Notes under the pieces: generated by a model | Database searches by the model: none | Seen by the model: the letters and a program-made list of their open reading frames with translations, nothing else | What the model was told of the DNA's origin: nothing | Shown: piece after piece, positions 42,152 through 54,371 of the stretch | Numbering within the stretch: position 1 is the first letter of the stretch | Layout of the letters: the number at the start of each line of letters is the position of its first letter | Assembly: GCA_038277395.1 (NCBI GenBank) | Contig: CM076190.1 | Coordinates: 125,952,197 to 126,016,196, forward strand | DNA length: 64,000 bases | Direction of reading: 5' to 3' | Source: Dryocosmus kuriphilus | Taxonomy: Eukaryota > Arthropoda > Insecta > Hymenoptera > Cynipidae | Program-made: the position numbers and the translations under genes

Positions 42152-42892
42152 TATAATACATTCTGAGCTTACAAGATCGTCTCACAGGATATACAATTCT
42201 TATACCTATGGTGAACGAACCAACAGAATCAATAATTGAAGGGTTAATAGAACATTACATTTACATCTTTGGAGCACCCAAAACATTTCTATTAGATCAA
42301 GGACAAAACTTTCTCTCTAAACTAATGCAACAGTTCGAAGAAGCATTAAAAATCACCCACAAACAAACGGAAAAATTGAAAAGATGCATTCAAACTTAAC
42401 TAATTTAATCAAGACAAGTATTCAGGAAAACAATAAGGAATGGGACAAGAACCTTAAATTTATTAATTTTTCAATCAACACTATGAAAAATCAAACCACA
42501 GGTTATTCTCCCTTTGAACTAACATTTGGAAGAGATCCTAACATACCATCAACAATAGCATCATCGGCTACCTTATCTCACCAAGAATTAATTAGGAAAT
42601 CGCGAGAAAAACATGAGAAAAACCTTTGAATAGCCAAAGAACGAATAGAGATCGAATTAGAAAAGACTAAAAAGAGACTCGATGAAGCAATAGTAAGGAA
42701 ACATCCAACTTACAAAACTGGAGAGTTAGTAAAAATAATTAATAAAACAAAAACTAACAAGTTAGATGCCTCTTGGAAAGGCCCTTATACAGTAATCGAT
42801 TATACAGACAACAATAACTTGAGAATACAAAATAAAGACCAAATTATTAGAGTCCACATCGATAAAACGATGCCTTTTTTCAGATACTCAAG

Positions 42893-44440
42893 ATGAAGAT
42901 AACGATATTCCTACTACTAGCAGCGACTCTCACAGTCAGAGCTAATTACACAATAGAAGAAATCCAAGGAAATATCTACATTGAAGAAATCTCGAAGATA
43001 CATTTATTTCACGACAATTGGAAGCTGATAATTGGAATAAACATTACAAGCAACGAACTTAGATTAAAAACAATAGACAACACGGTACAACTATAGCGGA
43101 AACAGCCTGTAACAAAAAATGCTCCCCTCTATACGAAGTTAAATTGGTTAAGAGCAGAAACAACAGACTAATCTCAAGACATAATATATTAACTAAACTT
43201 TTGGGGAAACAAAAACGAAACCGAAGATTATTAGTTGGCTTTATTGGAGACATTTCCAAGACCCTTTTTGGAACCCTGAGTGAAACCGATTTAAAAGAGA
43301 CAAACTATGAATTTGACCACCTATACGCCGACCATAAGAAATTAGCAAACGCTATGTCTAATCATACTCAAATTCTAAAGTAAATTAGTAAATTAGTAAA
43401 TTAGTAAATTATTAAATTAGTTTTAGCGCTGTAACGATTAACGAAACGTCGGAAGACATAGATTTGGCAATTAACGCTATAAATGACGGAAAACATGGAA
43501 TAGTTCACCCTCAGATATGAAAGCCCGCAATCCTCAAGAAAACTATTGAACAATTTGAAAAAGTTCATAGGACCCAACACCATTTTGACAATGATGAAGA
43601 AAACTATCATCACACATAATCGACATTAGTTCCTTATCAATAGCCATTATTCGAGGACTATTTACATATACATATACTCCAGATTCCTATCCTAGAACAA
43701 GAAGAAGGTTCACTCCAACACATTATCCCAATCCCTCACCAAATAAATAAAGTTCACCTAATAATTGTTCCCAATTATGAATTTATAATCAAATATCAAG
43801 ACTCCTATGTACCAACAGACAAAGACTTGATTAAGATATGTAAACAAATAGATAATTACAAAATTGTTAAAACGATATTCTGAAATTAAATGCAATGCCT
43901 CACCTTTTCGGTTACACAAAGAAACATTTATACCAATAGGCAACGGTTACATTGTAATACCTGTAGAAGAATTCCAAATAGACATAAGCTGCGAAAACTA
44001 TATTAAACAAATTGTACTTACTAAACCAATTAAACTAACAGGAAAAATTGTAAAATGTTCAACGGCTACGATAGTTTAGATTTGAATAAATAAACGGAGG
44101 ACAGGTACACTTTACTGGTTTAACGTAACTTACAATTTTAACTATGACAAAAAAGATATTGAAAATCTAGAAAATCAATTAATTAAACTTCAAACTCAAG
44201 TTACTAATAAGGAATTTAGACAAGCTAGACTAAGTCTCGACGACACTGAAAATATACTCGAAAATATAGCGACACATAGGCGTATCAAATCCTCCTGGAT
44301 AGAAACTGGAACCGAATGGTTGCCTTACGCAGGTTACACAGCACTAGGTTTAATTACAGCATGTACATTGTACAAAATAGGAATATTTAATGCCATAAGC
44401 AAATGCATAACTAAGAAGCTTTGTATATGTTGGAACTAAA
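42893..44440 (+). pseudogene. Errantivirus-type env, degenerate
   Basis: The frame starts at 42893 with a hydrophobic signal-peptide-like N-terminus (MKITIFLLLAATLTVRA) directly overlapping the pol 3' end, the usual position of env in errantiviruses. Stops begin at 43094. Further on, a basic site followed by a hydrophobic segment (NRRLLVGFIGDISKTLFGT, about 43220-43280) matches the cleavage-plus-fusion-peptide layout of the baculovirus F-like Env family. A coiled-coil-like stretch and a membrane span with a short tail occupy about 44110-44440. Many stops and shifts make it non-coding today. Presence of env is what separates this element from plain gypsy retrotransposons. Confidence 0.75.
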
Positions 44441-44462
44441 ACGTAATTCAAACTCCCACACA

Positions 44463-44607
44463 TGTCGTGACATACAACGCTGTTGACCCCCTTTGACCCA
44501 ACCATCACTTATTGATAAGCCAAAAAAGGTACTGAATAAACCTGTATAAGTCGGTGCTCGGCTTATAAAAAGTGTAAAAGTGTTAAAACATTCATTTCGT
44601 CATAACA
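44463..44607 (+). repeat. Candidate 3' LTR of the errantivirus-like provirus
   Basis: It starts TGTCGTGACA, 23 bases after the env stop, and ends CATAACA, with AATAAACCTGTATAAGTCGG and GGTGCTCGGCTTATAA inside. It resembles the candidate 5' LTR at 33564-33757 in its 3' half. No matching target duplication was found on the two outer sides. Confidence 0.55.
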
Positions 44608-44829
44608 CAGTTAAAGTTTTATTTCTCATATGATACTCGACATGCATGCATTGGTTTATGAAAAATATGCGTATCAGTTGCAAATTATCTTACATAATAC
44701 TTGGTTTAAACTTTAAAATTTTAAAACGCTCCAAAAATTTCTCACTAAAAAAATTCATTACTAATTTCTATACTTATTTCTTCACGATATGTTACTGATT
44801 CGATATCACGATTCATGTTTCATAAATTT

Positions 44830-45700
44830 CGAAAAATTTTCAAAGATGAAACCACGTTTATAACCTCTTTTTTAGTGCTTAAAAGAAATTATAATTTATA
44901 TAAATGCGTAGTATTAATTAGAGAAATTTTGTATTATTATTTTCAACGTACATTTTCAAGTAAATGAATAATCACCCTACCGATAGAAATCACTGGAAAA
45001 TGCCTGGAGATTCTCAGGCCAGAGAAGCTTCTGAGACGCAGGCTCTCAGGTAGCAGTTTTTAAAGTTTCAGGTAGGGCTTTTAAATGGGCTGAAGGCTCA
45101 TAAATCCCAATCTCTTAGACCTCAGACTATCTCTAGAGACGAAATCATTCAAATAGTGCCTGAAGAAAGCCTGAAACCGTCCTGAGAACACGCCTGAGAA
45201 TATCCTGAGATTTTCTATCGGCAGGGCATGCATTATTTTTTAAATCTTCATTCTCTTTTCACATAATCGCAATTATTGCACTCTATATAATACTTTTGCT
45301 TTCGACACGATTGTGTAAAATTTTTGACTTTATTGAAAAAGTGAGAAGATAATAGGTAATATTGCGACATTTTGAATAATCTACGTCACCTCACTTTCTT
45401 ACACACTAAATCTAGTTTAACTTGCGTTGGTCACTTAAGAAATAAGGAAGTTTCCAGACACAATGATAATGTTTGTGCGACACACACATAATTGGCTTAA
45501 AAATAATACCTTCAATGTATAAACTAACAGAAATACAATGAAATTCCTTAAAACAGAGTTTTATAAAAGAAATGGAAACTATGATTGTTAATTTTAGTTT
45601 TTTTTTTTAGTCTTAGTTTTATCGATTATTTATTAAGCAAAGAGCTTTAAAAACCCTGGATTGAATACTTTATGTCATACACTGTATGTCAAACATGTAA
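44830..45700 (-). repeat. Second dispersed repeat family, copy 2 (inverted), split by a MITE
   Basis: It matches 16150-16830 in reverse complement: CTTGCGTTGGTCAC (45420), CTAACAGAAATACAATGAAA (45524) and TTATTATTTTCAACGTA (44935) are shared. The similarity stops at about 44974 and resumes at about 45227, around the inserted element. Confidence 0.7.
44975..45226. mobile_element. MITE of about 252 bp
   Basis: The ends CCCTACCGATAGAAATC and (inverted) CCCTGCCGATAGAAAATC form terminal inverted repeats that continue inward with CTCAGG motifs. It encodes nothing. Its absence from the uninterrupted repeat copy at 16150-16830 proves insertion and defines the empty site. The target duplication could be CA or another very short sequence; superfamily is not assigned. 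Confidence 0.75.
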
Positions 45701-47538
45701 AAGAAAATTTTGTCATCGGTTGAAAACTGTAGCCGGAATCGCATTTTGAACATTTATGCCTCATTTTCCATATTTGCAATTTTATTTTATTTGTCAACAA
45801 TAGACTTTGAATAAAATTGTGTTTATTTTTAGTATTTAGGATAACTTTTTTTTCCTACATGCGTTAAAATGACCCCATATTGGGCATGTGTTGCGGGAGA
45901 AAAAAACGCACATATCTCTTTGGTGACGAGATCTGTGGTTCGCGCATGCGCAGTCACGAATTTTGCTCACTTATCCTTCCTGTATAGAATAAATACGCGT
46001 CATAGGCCCGATATGAGTCAATATCGTGTCTATGACGGGCTACATCGGAATAATAAGATAGACTTATCGGCAGTAGCGCCACTACTTAACAGAAACGTCT
46101 ACTACTCCGCCATCCTGGCGATGTGTAGCAGTATTCACGCCATTTGTCGTATTGTCTGTTAAATCGGAAAGCTGTAATCGGGAGCTGACATGCTGGAACT
46201 GAAATGTCACGGAGCCAGGAAGTCGAGTACTGTCGCGGAAGGATACATCGAAGCGTCGATCTTTGGCAAAAGGAAAACCTACGATAAAATCAGACCTACC
46301 CGACTCTCAAGTTAAAAATGGACAAGGAGAGAATTTAGGCGGGGCAAAGAGTTTGTAGATTAGTTGCGGTGATGGTGGTAGGTGGCACTAGTATAGTATT
46401 GAAAAGAGCCAATAGAAAAGAAGATTGCGTGAAACAGTATGGCCGTCATAATTTTTGGAATTTGTTGTGATGTGAGGTTATGCGTCGAAAGGCACCCAGA
46501 AGGTTTCAAAAGCAGTGTGAACAATTTTTATTGTGAAATTAATTCTGCAATGGATCGAAGAAAATGTGTAGTGAAAGGGTGTCCGCGAGACAAGAACGTT
46601 GTCATAATTGTAAATATAATTACATTGATTAATCCGAATTATATATGCATACATCGATGTTTTGAGTGGGTTGCATACAATTTTAAATAAGAAATAAATT
46701 GAAGAATTAGTGTTAAATTAACGAAATATTATTCGGGAAATGTGATCAAATGATAGAAAATATAATTTTTTTATTTTTCGAGTAATAATTTTAATTCTTT
46801 AATTTATTTCAAATTTAGAATTTTATTTAACACATCCAAACCATTCATGTATACTATATGCACCTACACATTCAAGTGTAGTTCCGTTGATGGTGGTAGA
46901 TGGCTCTGAATTCAGTCATTATTTTAGCACAGAGTGGGATAGGCCTGGATAAAATCTCATCCACTATAACTGGACTGGATACAAAGAAATCGAAACCTGT
47001 GAAAACCATAACCCTCGCGCATCAATGCTCACATTCGAAAATCGAATGCGCCAACAAAAAAAATGTAATTTACATTAGCAATTGCTCGAATGTGAATATA
47101 AATATGTAAAATTCCCTCGAAATAAAATTGTCAGAGTTCGATTATTTTTGTAACGTTAACAGATATTAAATCTCTCCGTTCCGATAAATATTCCAGAAAT
47201 TTATATTGAATAAATAAAGATAAATAAGTGATTTTTTATTGATTATGCGATATTGAAAATGTCAATCAATTACTCATTTCATATGTCAATTTTTCGAAGC
47301 TGCATTTTTATATCATTTTGAATCTATGTTTTTGTTCTACTCGAGCTTCGCCCCCTGCACCCGTACGAGAACTCCGCCCTGGAGCCCCCCCCCCCCTGGA
47401 CCCCCTGCACATTCTTTCACATGCACTATATGTTATCATTTTGATGTACATGTAGGAAAAAAATTATCGTATGCCGTTCGGGAGTGAGCCGCGATTTCGA
47501 TTCGGGTGGTGCTGCTCTCGCTTCGCTCGGGGAGCAAA
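45701..47538. other. Region without a supported gene
   Basis: Frames at 45869-46162, 46439-46690 and 46900-47109 lack recognisable domains. An MDRRKCVVKGC segment near 46550-46582 resembles the start of a THAP finger, but nothing after it fits. A C-run lies at about 47383-47394 in a GC-richer block starting near 47340. Confidence 0.35.
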
Positions 47539-47546
47539 CTTCACCC

Positions 47547-47702
47547 CAGGCCCGGCTTCAGGGTGACGCGAGGCCGGGCAGCGCCCGGGGGTGCCATCCA
47601 CTTGAGTCGCTGGAAGGGGCTGTATGGTGACAAAATTTTTGGTAGTAAAGGGGCGCTGTAAAATCTTGCCCAGGGGCGCAAAGTACTCTAAAGCCGGCCC
47701 TG
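47547..47702. mobile_element. 156-bp hAT-type MITE with perfect 8-bp target duplication
   Basis: The ends CAGGCCCGGCTT and (inverted) CAGGGCCGGCTT match the CAG(G)...-type termini of hAT elements. CTTCACCC occurs exactly at 47539-47546 and 47703-47710, the 8-bp duplication typical of hAT. The element is GC-rich against AT-rich surroundings and has no coding capacity, so it would depend on a transposase elsewhere. Confidence 0.9.
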
Positions 47703-47710
47703 CTTCACCC

Positions 47711-49974
47711 TCATCGAAATCGCTTACCTCTCTCCCTAACAGCGTAATGTACGATTAACATTGTTATTTGAGATTCTCATTTGAGTCATTCTGATCAGTT
47801 CTAACAGAAGATTCCGCTTTACCAACCTCAAAGCAGTAACCTTTTGGATACCAACCAAATTTGATTTAATTTATTATTGAGATAAAAATTGTTAAAATCT
47901 GGTCCAATTTTCAAGACTCTAATCTTCAATTTACAATATCTGACAAAATATTGAAAGTTTTTTAAAACCCTCCGACATAAGTATTTAGTACCCTTAACGC
48001 TATACAATATCAAAAAATAAAGAAAATCGATGACTCACTATTTACCTTTGAAATGGAATGCTCCGGTTGCATCCCAAATCTTTTTAGATGTTTTGAGTTT
48101 CATGCTGACTGAAAAGTTACTGACATGTATAAGATATGAATCACTTTTTATTTTATTGAAGGTTGTGTTTCATCATAATTAACCTTTCAATCATTTTCAA
48201 TCCATGTCTTCCTTCCCAGATAACAATCGCAGTTGTTTAAATAATAACATAATTTAATTAAAAAATAAATTAGCTGAAAAAAATTAATTTAAGAAAAATG
48301 ACACAACAAATATTTTTATAAAAAAGTTAGTACTTCTGAAGTATAAAAGTATAAAGTATATCTCATTTAAAAACTTAAAAAATCAATTATACTTAAACAA
48401 TATGGAAAATAAGGTTGTATTGTAAAAATTACACAGCAAAGACGTGAAAATATATTTTTATGCGCGGCAGGCAGGACTTATTCTTTTTTTGTGCCTGTTT
48501 CCAGGCGAGAGAGAGAGAGGAATTCGGTTTTGCGAGTTTTTGACGCTAATACATATAAAACATGTTTACATATGCATGTATGATACATATCATTTTATAC
48601 TGATAATTATATGTTTAAATACTTTTTTAAACAATTTATTACTGTTTACGGCAATTTCCTCTCAGAATCGAGGTAGAATGTCGCGGTTTTTTCCGAATTT
48701 TTTAACATGTTTTCAACTTTTCAGTTAGAGCGAAACTACAGTCAATTAAATTTAACAAAAATGAGTATTTAAATAATTTATTGTCATTTATAACAATATT
48801 ATCTTAGAATAATCTAGAAGGTTACGGTTTCTTCTGAAATTTTCATTTTTTTATCCACCTTTCACAGACATAAGAGACAAGAATTAAAACAAGTGAACAA
48901 AAATAATTTATTTAAACAATTTGTTATTGTTTATAAAAATATTCTCTTTATATAATGCTAGAAAGTTATGATTTTTACTGAAATTTTTCTGAAATTTTGT
49001 TTTTTTTGTTTGTTTGGAGTTTATTTAAGCCCTGGTACAGTGCAATATATGAGTACATAATTATTTACATGATGTAAGATCGTTAAATTAAATTAGAGTA
49101 TATATATAGTTAGTAACTATGTTAAAGGCTACTGTGGAAAAAATTAAAATAAAATAAATAAATATTTCACATAGACACTATAGTGAAAAAGGTAATTAAG
49201 CATAGAAAAATAAACACATAATATAGTATAATACAAAGACTATCATTGGATCTAGAGAAGTAACATTTTTAACAATTTTCGACATTTTGTCAACTGTTCT
49301 TTTAGATTGAGACAATAATTAATCAAAGGTAACAAACATAATTGTTTAAACAACTTATTATACTTTAAAACTATCTTCTTTTATAGTAATGCTAGAAAAT
49401 TGCATTCTTTCTGAAATTCTCAACTTTTTGTCCACTTTTCACTTTTCAAAAGAAGAGTAAAGTTTCTAGAAATCTGAAGAAAAAGGACCTATAAGGAATG
49501 ACCGAAAATGGAATTATCTATGGTTATTATCAACAATGTGGGTCCAAACTTTTTGCAAAAGTCTGTTTAATGCCTACGAAGCAAGTGTTGATAATAAAAA
49601 ATGAAAATTTGAAAAAAAATTTAAGACGGTTAGTCTGATTTTAAAAAATTGGTTATCTTTCCATTTTTTGATAGAAGATTTTCAAGCTTGGTGAGAAAAG
49701 CAACTTTATTTTCAGAAATGTTGCAACACTCGGCGACAACCAAAATTTTGAGAAAATCCAAGATGGTGATCGATCGGAATTTAAACTAAAATTTTCAATT
49801 CAACAAATATTTTAACTTTTATTATGAAACATAAGCAAGGGACCATTTAAGTTTCATTAGATTATAATGCTGTTTCATAGCTTTTACTTTTTTCGAAAAT
49901 TTGAACATTTTATACAGCGAGGTTTTCATTTTAAAAACTGTTAAATTTTTTTATGTTTACACGATGGGTGAAAA
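47711..49974. other. AT-rich non-coding stretch
   Basis: No gene, repeat pair or element end was recognised. The 48444-48728 frame has no domain. ACAATTTATTACTG/ATTTTTACTGAAATTTT-like motifs recur loosely between 48600 and 49440, suggesting an old degenerate repeat with a period of a few hundred bases. Confidence 0.35.
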
Positions 49975-49979
49975 ACTGG

Positions 49980-50395
49980 ACTTTTGAATGTATATGCGAT
50001 TTCAAGATTTCGAAGATTTCAAAAGATTTGAAAATATTTGAAAATATTTGGAAAGATTTCACAGTGATTTAAATGATTTCACACACACATTTTTAAGATT
50101 TCACAAAGTTTTAAAATATTTATAAGACTTCAAAAGTTTCCAAAGATTTTAAAAGACTTTAATGGATTTCAAAAGGTTTTAAAAGATTCCAGTACATTCA
50201 AAGGGTTTTACAAAGGGTTCAAAGATTTGAAGGACTTCACAAAAATTTCACAGATTTTAAAGATTTTAGAAAACATCACTAAGACTTCAAATATTTTAAA
50301 GATATCACAAATGTTTTCACAGACATCAAAGATTTCGAAAAATTTCAAAATTTTTCAAAAGATTTCAAAGATTTCATGAAGACTTGTGCACCAGA
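49980..50395. repeat. Degenerate AAGATTTCA-type tandem repeat
   Basis: Units of about 10-13 bases built on GATTTCAAA/AAGATTTCA run through the segment with many substitutions. A related tract is at 52790-53060. The R1-like fragment lies between the two tracts, so it may have inserted into one ancestral tract. Confidence 0.7.
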
Positions 50396-50404
50396 TTTCA
50401 TGAG

Positions 50405-52165
50405 CGATTAGCACCTCTTCTCTAGACGGTTTTATTAAATTTTACGAAATCAGTGCCAGCTAAGTATTCTATAAGATCTCTTCCTCTATTATTGATTTTC
50501 GTGCTCCCCCACACCACATGGTGAGCGTTCGCATCGCACCCCAACAACAGAGGGATTTCCTTCTCCTGACAATGCTGTATGAGTGCCCCCACCTCTAAAG
50601 GAGGTGGGACCCCCCACCGCATCACACGGAAAGTACGCTGAGGCAACATACACCTCTAGCCTTTCTCCACGCATGCCCCTAAACCTTACCTTGATAACTA
50701 CGAGGTCCCTTAACTAATATGCATGCCCTTGGTGATTTTTCGCATGGCCCCTTATGCAAAGAACCAGAGCGTCCCAAGCCACAGATCCTTTCCTTGTATA
50801 ACCAAGCTTCTTGGATTAGGGATATACCTGTCTGCACCACTGCCATGCGCCTGGCTGAGACTGCCAAGGCACCCTTGCTATGGTGCAAGTTTATCTGAGA
50901 CGTGAAGATCCCCGACTTGGCCATTAATCGACTAAGCCGGAGTATCTCCAGGTGCTTCTGGTCTCCCTGAAGTGCCCTGATGGTTCACCCGGAAGAGACT
51001 CTACCAGCCCCTAGATACGGCCGAAAGTCCAGAGCCGTGAGGGCCCTAACGGCACTTTCGGGGAAACTGACCGTCATCAACCAGCCCGTTCCCGCTGTCC
51101 TATTTCCCTTCATATGGGGGTATACTCTCCAGGAGTCTGTTTTAAGCGTAGGGTTCTGAAACCCTCTTTGATCCTGAATTTGGAGCCCTCTCTTCCAGAC
51201 ACTCCCTCGACCAGGTATCAGCGGCCTGTACAACGATGGCCCCCGCCATCGAATATGTCCTCGAATCCAGGGGCGCGTCCCTCACGAGGTAACGCTTCAA
51301 TCCCTTTCGAGATTTCATCCCTCAGCTTACCCAACTCCAATGAAGTTAGGCAGTCATCAGGAAAACCCGACGAGACGACAACCCTCATCAGAGCGTTACC
51401 AGCCATCTGCGCAAAGGAAAGTCCCTGCGTCCCCATGGCCTTTGGTCTTTTCGACTCCCTGTTCGGCGGAGTGTCCACATTTTGAGCAGGAGGAACTGCT
51501 CCCGCTGGAGTTTGCCTATTGACAATCCCTTCTCTAAAGACAGCTCGGTCATTTTATTTTCAACAGCTGAGATACTGCTATCTACAACTTTTGTGTTCTT
51601 CATTGCTGAGGGGCCGTCCCCATTAGGGCCGTCCCCCATTCGCGATGATTTTGATGAAGATCCCCCAGGGAGATCCTCATTTGTTTTGTTTGTTTTATTT
51701 TTGTTGGCAGAAATTTTTTTGTCCCACGAGTAGCTGGGGATAAAGTCACTACCTGCAGAGCCCCGCATACAGGGAGAAGGTCTAAATACGAAGGTATTCG
51801 ACCCGGTATCCCTAAGTCTCCGTTGAAGACACCTCCTTTAGATCCCGCCATGTCCGCCTCCATAGAGGGGGGCATGGCGGCATGTTCAAGGATTTGGTAA
51901 CCCTAGTGCCATCCAGCCTTCAACACGGAGGTCACATCTTAGCTTGAGGCGTGGGGACTCGCGCCCCCAATATTCCAGGGTGTTTTGCCGTTCCCCTTGG
52001 AAGGACCACTTCTTCGTCGAGATCCATCGGATTAGAGACCCCCAGCGACCCAGAGTCCCCGCATCTCGCGATACGCCTCTTCTGGGTCGCCTGCACCAGC
52101 TCACCCATCCGAATAGACCCTTAAGCTCCCCCACCAACTACAAGGTCATGTGATCCCTAGGGAGA
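50405..52165 (-). pseudogene. R1-like LINE, 5' UTR + ORF1 + start of ORF2, frameshifted and truncated
   Basis: Reading on the minus strand, a 5' UTR (52165 to about 51770) leads into ORF1 frames 51768-51388, 51478-51218 and 51233-50985, which overlap because of frameshifts. ORF1 has a KLRDEISKGIEALP segment, but CCHC zinc knuckles expected in R1-clade ORF1 were not seen. ORF2 begins near 50924 with an APE endonuclease (SQINLHHSKGALAV; TGISLIQEAWLY; later LLLGCDANAHHVVWGS and NNRGRDLIEYL at 50560-50440). Sequence stops near 50405 inside the endonuclease, so RT is missing. A 5'-retaining, 3'-truncated LINE is unusual and implies later deletion. Confidence 0.75.
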
Positions 52166-52789
52166 GAATTTAAATGTAAAAAAAAATCCGAAAATTTTTA
52201 AAAACATTTTAAAACTCCTTTTTTTCGAAAATGTGCAGAAAGCTCATCTTGCAGCTTTGGAAAGTTGAGAGTCAAGGATTAAAATTAGGGCAGAATAGAA
52301 GATGATCCCCAGGGTGAAGACCAGAGAATAACCGATCTTCATTTTTTTCAAGTAGAGGAAAAACTCTTTTGCTGCATGTCAATGCAGAATTTAGTAGCTA
52401 ATGGCATTTCTAGTGCTTTATTAGATTATATGTACTGTAGTCGTTATATCCTATATTATAAGGATCAAGCTTGTTCTTATGGGATATTGATATTTCGTAG
52501 GTTATTTTCAAGGGGACCTTTATTTAATGAATTTATTAAAATATTTTTTACTTGATCAAAGCAATGAGAATAAGTTAATATTGTGAAATTTTCGAATAGA
52601 CTACGTCACTTTCACCAAAATGACGTATTTACAAGTTATTGCTTCAAAATAGAGAAAAGCAAGAATTATTTAAACACTTAATCCACTTTACCTAGCTTTA
52701 TTCACATAAAAAATAATCCCTTGTGCAGAAGGTGCCCCTTTTTTTCGAACTCAAAATTCTTTCGCTCTAGGAGGGAGTTTTATTCCAGT
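52166..52789. other. AT-rich stretch
   Basis: No feature was recognised between the R1-like 5' end and the degenerate repeat. Confidence 0.35.
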
Positions 52790-53060
52790 CTCGATTTTTT
52801 CGTTCTCTGTTGATCAGAAAGATTTCGAAACCTCTGCAGACGGATTTCAAGAAATTTCATAAGATTTCAAACGTTTTCGTAGGATTTAAGGATTTCATAG
52901 GATTTTAAGCGATTTCAAAATATGTCTATGATTTTAAAGGGATCTGAAAGATTCTCGTAAGATCTTATAGAATATCCATGACTTTAATGGAATACATTAG
53001 AGGCAGATGGATTTAAAGAAATATTTCATAGGTTTCCAAAAATCTCAAACAATTTTAAGT
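52790..53060. repeat. Degenerate AAGATTTCA-type tandem repeat, second tract
   Basis: GATTTCAAAC, GATTTCATAG, GATTTTAAGC and similar units follow one another. It resembles the tract at 49980-50395. Confidence 0.6.
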
Positions 53061-54269
53061 GATTTCATGGGAAATTTAAGTACATCACATTTCCAAAGTA
53101 GCTTTACGCCTCGCCTAAATCTTATAAAGAACAATTATTATCATATTATTATTATTTAGAAAAGAATAATTGTTTTATAGCTGAAGAATGTGCTAAGTTT
53201 ACGATAGAAGCATTAAAATTGCCAAGGCAGGTTTCAAAGTTGTAAGTAAATATTGCGCAATGTTTGCTTAGCTATGCAAATAACCTATTTTGACGTTAAA
53301 TTTTATGTAGTTCTTATCTTCGTACATTTTATTTACGAAATAATCTAATTTTTCCAGGTAAAATAATATTAACAATACATGTGTCTAAAAAGCGAAGCCC
53401 TACGTCTTTCTTTTATTTTTTAGATAATGAATTATGTACACTAGGGTAGTCGTTATTTATATGGTATTTTTTGGAATTCATTTGCTCCACTAGCGAAATT
53501 TTTCCATAACATTAACATGAGGAAACTGTGAAAAAACGAAAATTGCATTTAAATTTTTCAGTTTTTATTCAAATAAACGTCCACCTACAACCACTATCTG
53601 AATACGATGCTTGGAATAGCTTAATAATTCAAAACTTGAAATTTTAATCACAATATGGCAGACCTCTAAATGAACCCAAAAATGATATTGTCTAGAGTTA
53701 TTCATAAAGCGTCGTCAAAAATTTTGAAAAGTTCTAATAATTAATTATAAAGCGAGCGCAAGACCTCAAAATCTTAAATTTTTTTCAAGGAAATATTTTT
53801 AAACTTCATAAAAACAAAGTACTTGGCTTGCGAAATGATAGGATAATTCGAGAAAATTTAAATGTTAAAAAAATAAAAAGCGGCTGCTAATCAGAAGCTC
53901 AAAAAGGCTCGTTCCTACAATTACCAAGGAGAAAAAAAATGTTTTTCATGGGAATCAGTATGATATTTCAAACAAACTAAATTTTCCAAACAGTGACAAG
54001 TGTAGACAAACAAATTTCTGTTTGTGTCTATAAAACAATCAAGATATGAAAGTAAAAACAATTACTGAGTCTTTTATCATCAGAATCACGCTTTTTCTTA
54101 TCTAATTTGACTTTAATTTTTAGGAGCAATTTCACAGCAGTGAAGGGGATAAGAATCTTATTAAGTAGGTAAATATACCAGAACTTTATCAGAATGTTAG
54201 CAATTGTCCAAATGTTGTCATTATGAATAAAATTCTAAAATCGAGCGAGTACTGCAAACAAACTTACAC
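53061..54269. other. AT-rich upstream region of the protease gene
   Basis: No coding feature was seen. It may hold enhancer sequence for the gene at 54372 but nothing specific can be named. Confidence 0.35.
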
Positions 54270-54276
54270 TATAAAA
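54270..54276 (+). promoter_or_regulatory. TATA box of the serine protease gene
   Basis: TATAAAA lies 96 bases upstream of the start codon, which would place a transcription start near 54300 and leave a 5' UTR of about 70 bases. A TATA-driven, compact three-exon gene fits a highly expressed secreted product, though that is inference. Confidence 0.5.
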
Positions 54277-54371
54277 TTCGAAATACCATTCATTCTCGAT
54301 CAATATAGTTTCCCCCTCTAAAAATATATCATCTAACGAGACAATCATCTAAAGAAAATTTCGCTTGATAA

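Larger units (their letters stand above)
38740..42890 (+). pseudogene. Errantivirus/Ty3-gypsy pol (RT, RNase H, integrase), degenerate
   Basis: RT begins near 38740. Recognised RT blocks are SPFNSPLWVVPK (38930), FSAFDFSAGFHQI (39090), MPFGLKNASATLQR (39190) and YIDDIVIF (active site, 39280-39303). RNase H follows in a shifted frame (ENYSTSEKELLAIVWA; TDHEALGWLH). The integrase has a CPICQ zinc-finger end (40741), LLDQGQNFLS with the second catalytic Asp (42292) and a GYSPFELTFG block (42503). The first integrase Asp appears replaced by Gly (near 40840). Stops occur at about 39133, 39619, 39868, 39946, 40386 and elsewhere, with several frameshifts. A Tc1 element splits integrase at 40881. Protease was not found. 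The copy is dead. Confidence 0.85.

Noticed and set aside
45869..46162. 97-codon plus-strand frame
   Set aside because: No recognised domain, signal peptide or splice partner; composition is consistent with chance.
46439..46690. Frame with MDRRKCVVKGC, resembling a THAP start
   Set aside because: Only the first cysteine pair fits; the spacing, conserved P/W residues and C-x2-H end are absent in all frames nearby.
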